This document shows, in pieces, positions 22,428 to 24,475 of a stretch of 24,475 nt of DNA. Source of the stretch: a virus; the IMG/VR virus record IMGVR_UViG_3300028666_000350, positions 1-24,475 of that record; one strand, written 5' to 3'. The notes beneath the pieces are model-generated. The model had not been told where the DNA came from, searched no databases, and saw nothing but the letters and a program-made list of their open reading frames with translations. Made by a program: the position numbers and the translations under genes. The first letter of the stretch is position 1, and each line of letters begins with the position of its first letter.

Positions 22428-22428
22428 A

Positions 22429-24306
22429 TTATGCTATTTTCTCTACTAACATACCAAGATATTTCACATAATCACTAGCCCCAGGAGAACCAACGCTATA
22501 AACACTTATGTTTATCTGTATTTGTAATGGTTCTGTAGTATCAAGAGATGATGTACCAACCGTTCCAAATGGATAAATCAATTTATTCCCTGTTGAAGTA
22601 AGGAGGTTATCAACGTAAATTGCTTGTGCTGACGCAGAACTTTGATTTATCATCGTTGCATCCAAATAAAGATTATTTACTGTTGCCGCCCCACTTTGGC
22701 AACCTGCTCCTTGAGAAGCAATTGTTGTACCGTTTATATTTATTTGAAAAGTGGCAGCATTTGAACTACTATTCGCCGCAACAGCAAAATAAGTTTTAAT
22801 CCGTAAGCCTCCATTTAATCCCAAAAGACCTCCTGGGACTATATACGAATCAACAATACCAGTGCTTGAGGGTGTTGAGTTAATAAATGTTGATGTCAGT
22901 AATGCAGACCGAGCATTATATTTTGAAATAAGACCAACTGAATCAGTTTCAACAATCTTATTAACTGTACCCATGATTGTCTTGAAATACGACTGAGAAG
23001 TTGCAACAGTCACCCAACCATCTGAGGTATTGTTATATTTCAATAAACCAGCATATCCACCAGCAGTATTTATTCCGATATTTGGATGGTTATAATTATC
23101 TTTCGTAGATGTCGTAAGAACAATCCAATACTTTGAACCTACTGCCATTGACGTATACGGCGTATTAAATCCTATTGCAAACTCCTGAGCGGCAGTTATG
23201 CCAGTCCAAATACCATTAGTAATTGTATAACTTGCCAAATCACTTCCTGATGGAGAACCTGAAGTATCAGCCTGTAAAGCGATTTTAATCGTTCCCACGA
23301 ATGTTCCTGTATCAGCAGCTTTGTATAAAGCGACACCCTGAATAGCCGTAACAGTAGGAATGAAACTCTGAGCAACAAGATACGCATTTGTTGTTGAGTT
23401 TTCTTTACCGAACGCCTGAGTTGAATTCTGTGTCGTTTGTGATTGGTCAGTACCAGCAGTAACACCTTTCGTTGTTAAAGTAGAAGAAGAAGCAAAGACA
23501 TTTGGTTCATACCAGGCTTTAATATAGCCATTTGTTGAATCGTCCTGTTCAAGAAGTTTTGTTTCCCCAACACGATGGTAGATGGAACAAAAAATAACGT
23601 CGCCATCAACGGGAGTTGGTTCAGAAGGTGAGACAGACTCAGTTCCAGTCCTATAAGCAATAACTGCCGAAGGAATGTTATAAACCAAAAGGTCTATACG
23701 AGGATTTCCTGAAGGGGCAGTATAAGCAGAAGTCGTTGTCTGAGCAATGTTTACCGTTCCCGTTGTTGTTGGAAGAGAAATCGGATTGATAATAAGTGTC
23801 AAAGCACCTGCCCCGTTCTGAGAAACATAAGCATGACGAGCACGGGGAGAGGTAGCAAGACCAAAACTGCCAGTTGATTTAGTCACTCCAGCATTGGTAA
23901 CCGATGAATTACCAACTGAACCTGCCACCAATCCGTTGATATATGTGATGAGGTCAGCAATATTATACCCGCCCCAACCAATAATAACGGGTGTTCCTGA
24001 AGGGTGGTAGACCTGGTTTGCTGTTAGAGACACATCACCAATAGCTGAAAGCCCACGGGTCGCTCCCGTGAAAGCAACTGCGGTAGAGTTTACTCCCGTG
24101 AATGAAACGAGTTCGGGCTGAATACCATTCTGATTGTCAGGGTCAATAGTCATAATTCCCCTAGAAAACGGAGAAAAATCAGCAAATGAAACTGCTTCAC
24201 CCGTAAGAGTGGTCAAGCCAGTGACATAAATGGTCGTGTCGCTACCATTTACGAGTAAGGGTTGTGCCAGAGTAGTTTTAAATAATGATGGGAGAATCGT
24301 TGACAT
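22429..24306 (-). CDS. tail fibre/baseplate-like protein
   Basis: The 625-residue protein has an N-terminal part of about 120 residues with ELVSFTGVNSTAVAFTGATRGL (at 65-86), a phrase type common in phage baseplate or tail adaptor proteins. A second part near 200-245 (NPRIDLLVYN, PVDGDVIFCSIYHRVG) is also typical of virion proteins. A beta-sandwich at about 308-400 (VAQSFIPTVTAIQGVALYK, ALQADTSGSPSG) resembles carbohydrate-binding or choice-of-anchor type domains. The C-terminal part (480-625) is a further beta-rich domain that may bind the host. The ATG at 24306 follows an AT-rich leader without a Shine-Dalgarno site. Confidence 0.6.
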   Translation of the reverse strand: MSTILPSLFKTTLAQPLLVNGSDTTIYVTGLTTLTGEAVSFADFSPFSRGIMTIDPDNQNGIQPELVSFTGVNSTAVAFTGATRGLSAIGDVSLTANQVYHPSGTPVIIGWGGYNIADLITYINGLVAGSVGNSSVTNAGVTKSTGSFGLATSPRARHAYVSQNGAGALTLIINPISLPTTTGTVNIAQTTTSAYTAPSGNPRIDLLVYNIPSAVIAYRTGTESVSPSEPTPVDGDVIFCSIYHRVGETKLLEQDDSTNGYIKAWYEPNVFASSSTLTTKGVTAGTDQSQTTQNSTQAFGKENSTTNAYLVAQSFIPTVTAIQGVALYKAADTGTFVGTIKIALQADTSGSPSGSDLASYTITNGIWTGITAAQEFAIGFNTPYTSMAVGSKYWIVLTTSTKDNYNHPNIGINTAGGYAGLLKYNNTSDGWVTVATSQSYFKTIMGTVNKIVETDSVGLISKYNARSALLTSTFINSTPSSTGIVDSYIVPGGLLGLNGGLRIKTYFAVAANSSSNAATFQININGTTIASQGAGCQSGAATVNNLYLDATMINQSSASAQAIYVDNLLTSTGNKLIYPFGTVGTSSLDTTEPLQIQINISVYSVGSPGASDYVKYLGMLVEKIA

Positions 24307-24326
24307 ATCTTTATTTTAACATGTTA

Positions 24327-24475
24327 TTACATAATACGTTGTGGCGGTCTTGCTACCTGCAACTGATTGGAAACTGGTGCGGTGAATGTGCGATTGCTAG
24401 AAACAGCCAATGCATTGAGTTTGTCCGTCACTTGCGGCAAAAGAGCATCTATGTCGTCTTTCTGTGCTTGGAGAG
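24327..24475 (-). CDS. C-terminal end of a protein cut by the window edge
   Basis: A minus-strand frame enters from the right edge (first full codon at 24473) and stops at TAA 24327. The 48 visible residues are mixed (KDDIDALLPQVTDKLNALAV, then a Pro/Gln/Arg tail ending RPPQRIM), with a helical start. It lies 20 bases before the 625-residue gene, in the same direction. Too little remains to name it, but the spacing and composition fit a structural-operon gene. Confidence 0.55.
   Translation of the reverse strand, partial: LQAQKDDIDALLPQVTDKLNALAVSSNRTFTAPVSNQLQVARPPQRIM

Noticed and set aside
1-24475. CRISPR array, tRNA genes, insertion sequences or a reverse-transcriptase-based diversity system
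   Set aside because: No regular repeat-spacer pattern, tRNA cloverleaf, transposase, terminal repeats or reverse transcriptase frame was seen in the window.
1-24475. Alternative genetic code with UGA as Gly (as in Gracilibacteria/SR1)
   Set aside because: UGA ends several genes in ATGA overlaps (e.g. at 14120, 13192 and 631), so it behaves as a normal stop.

Overview
The window is part of a tailed double-stranded DNA phage (Caudoviricetes). It carries large terminase, portal, scaffold-like, decoration-like and major-capsid-like genes, tail-fibre-like proteins and a lysis-type cassette, and shows no chromosomal genes. Almost everything is on the minus strand; one small gene is on the plus strand. 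No tape-measure, sheath or major tail tube gene is recognisable, but two very large Ala/Gly/Ser-rich proteins look like internal or ejection proteins, so a short-tailed (podovirus-like) virion is my best inference. The host is not shown by the sequence. Ser/Thr-rich surface-type proteins with repeated ATST/TSTL words recall Patescibacteria (CPR) proteins, but that is only a hint.

In the direction of transcription (right to left): 24475-20535 holds a protein cut by the window edge, a 625-residue fibre/baseplate-like protein and a 630-residue low-complexity protein; 20533-17672 a 953-residue probable ejection protein; 17669-16998 a compact unit with its own promoter (small membrane protein, GroES-like co-chaperonin, possible 18-residue peptide) closed by a bidirectional terminator; 16994-16770 the single plus-strand gene; 16691-11359 a zinc-ribbon-like protein, a possible small terminase, the large terminase, an HNH endonuclease, a 50-residue basic phage protein, a full-length GroEL-type chaperonin and an 89-residue unknown; 11357-8694 the portal and small proteins; 8646-5977 a promoter, scaffold, decoration and major capsid proteins; 5949-2071 a membrane-anchored Ser/Thr-rich protein, two small proteins and an 823-residue fibre with lectin-like and sialidase-like parts; 2062-548 a lysis-type cassette (XhlA-like protein, papain-like cysteine peptidase, two mini membrane proteins); and 551-40 a terminal unit with its own promoter, two strong Shine-Dalgarno sites and a terminator.

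The genes are packed with ATGA or TAATG overlaps or one-base gaps. The junction word TAATATG recurs four times, and Shine-Dalgarno sites are nearly absent inside the operons, so translation is probably coupled from gene to gene. The most notable features are a complete phage-borne chaperonin pair split between two transcription units, a protein-cleaving enzyme in the position where an endolysin is expected, several tiny genes below usual calling limits, and a large terminase whose open frame extends upstream of any standard start codon.
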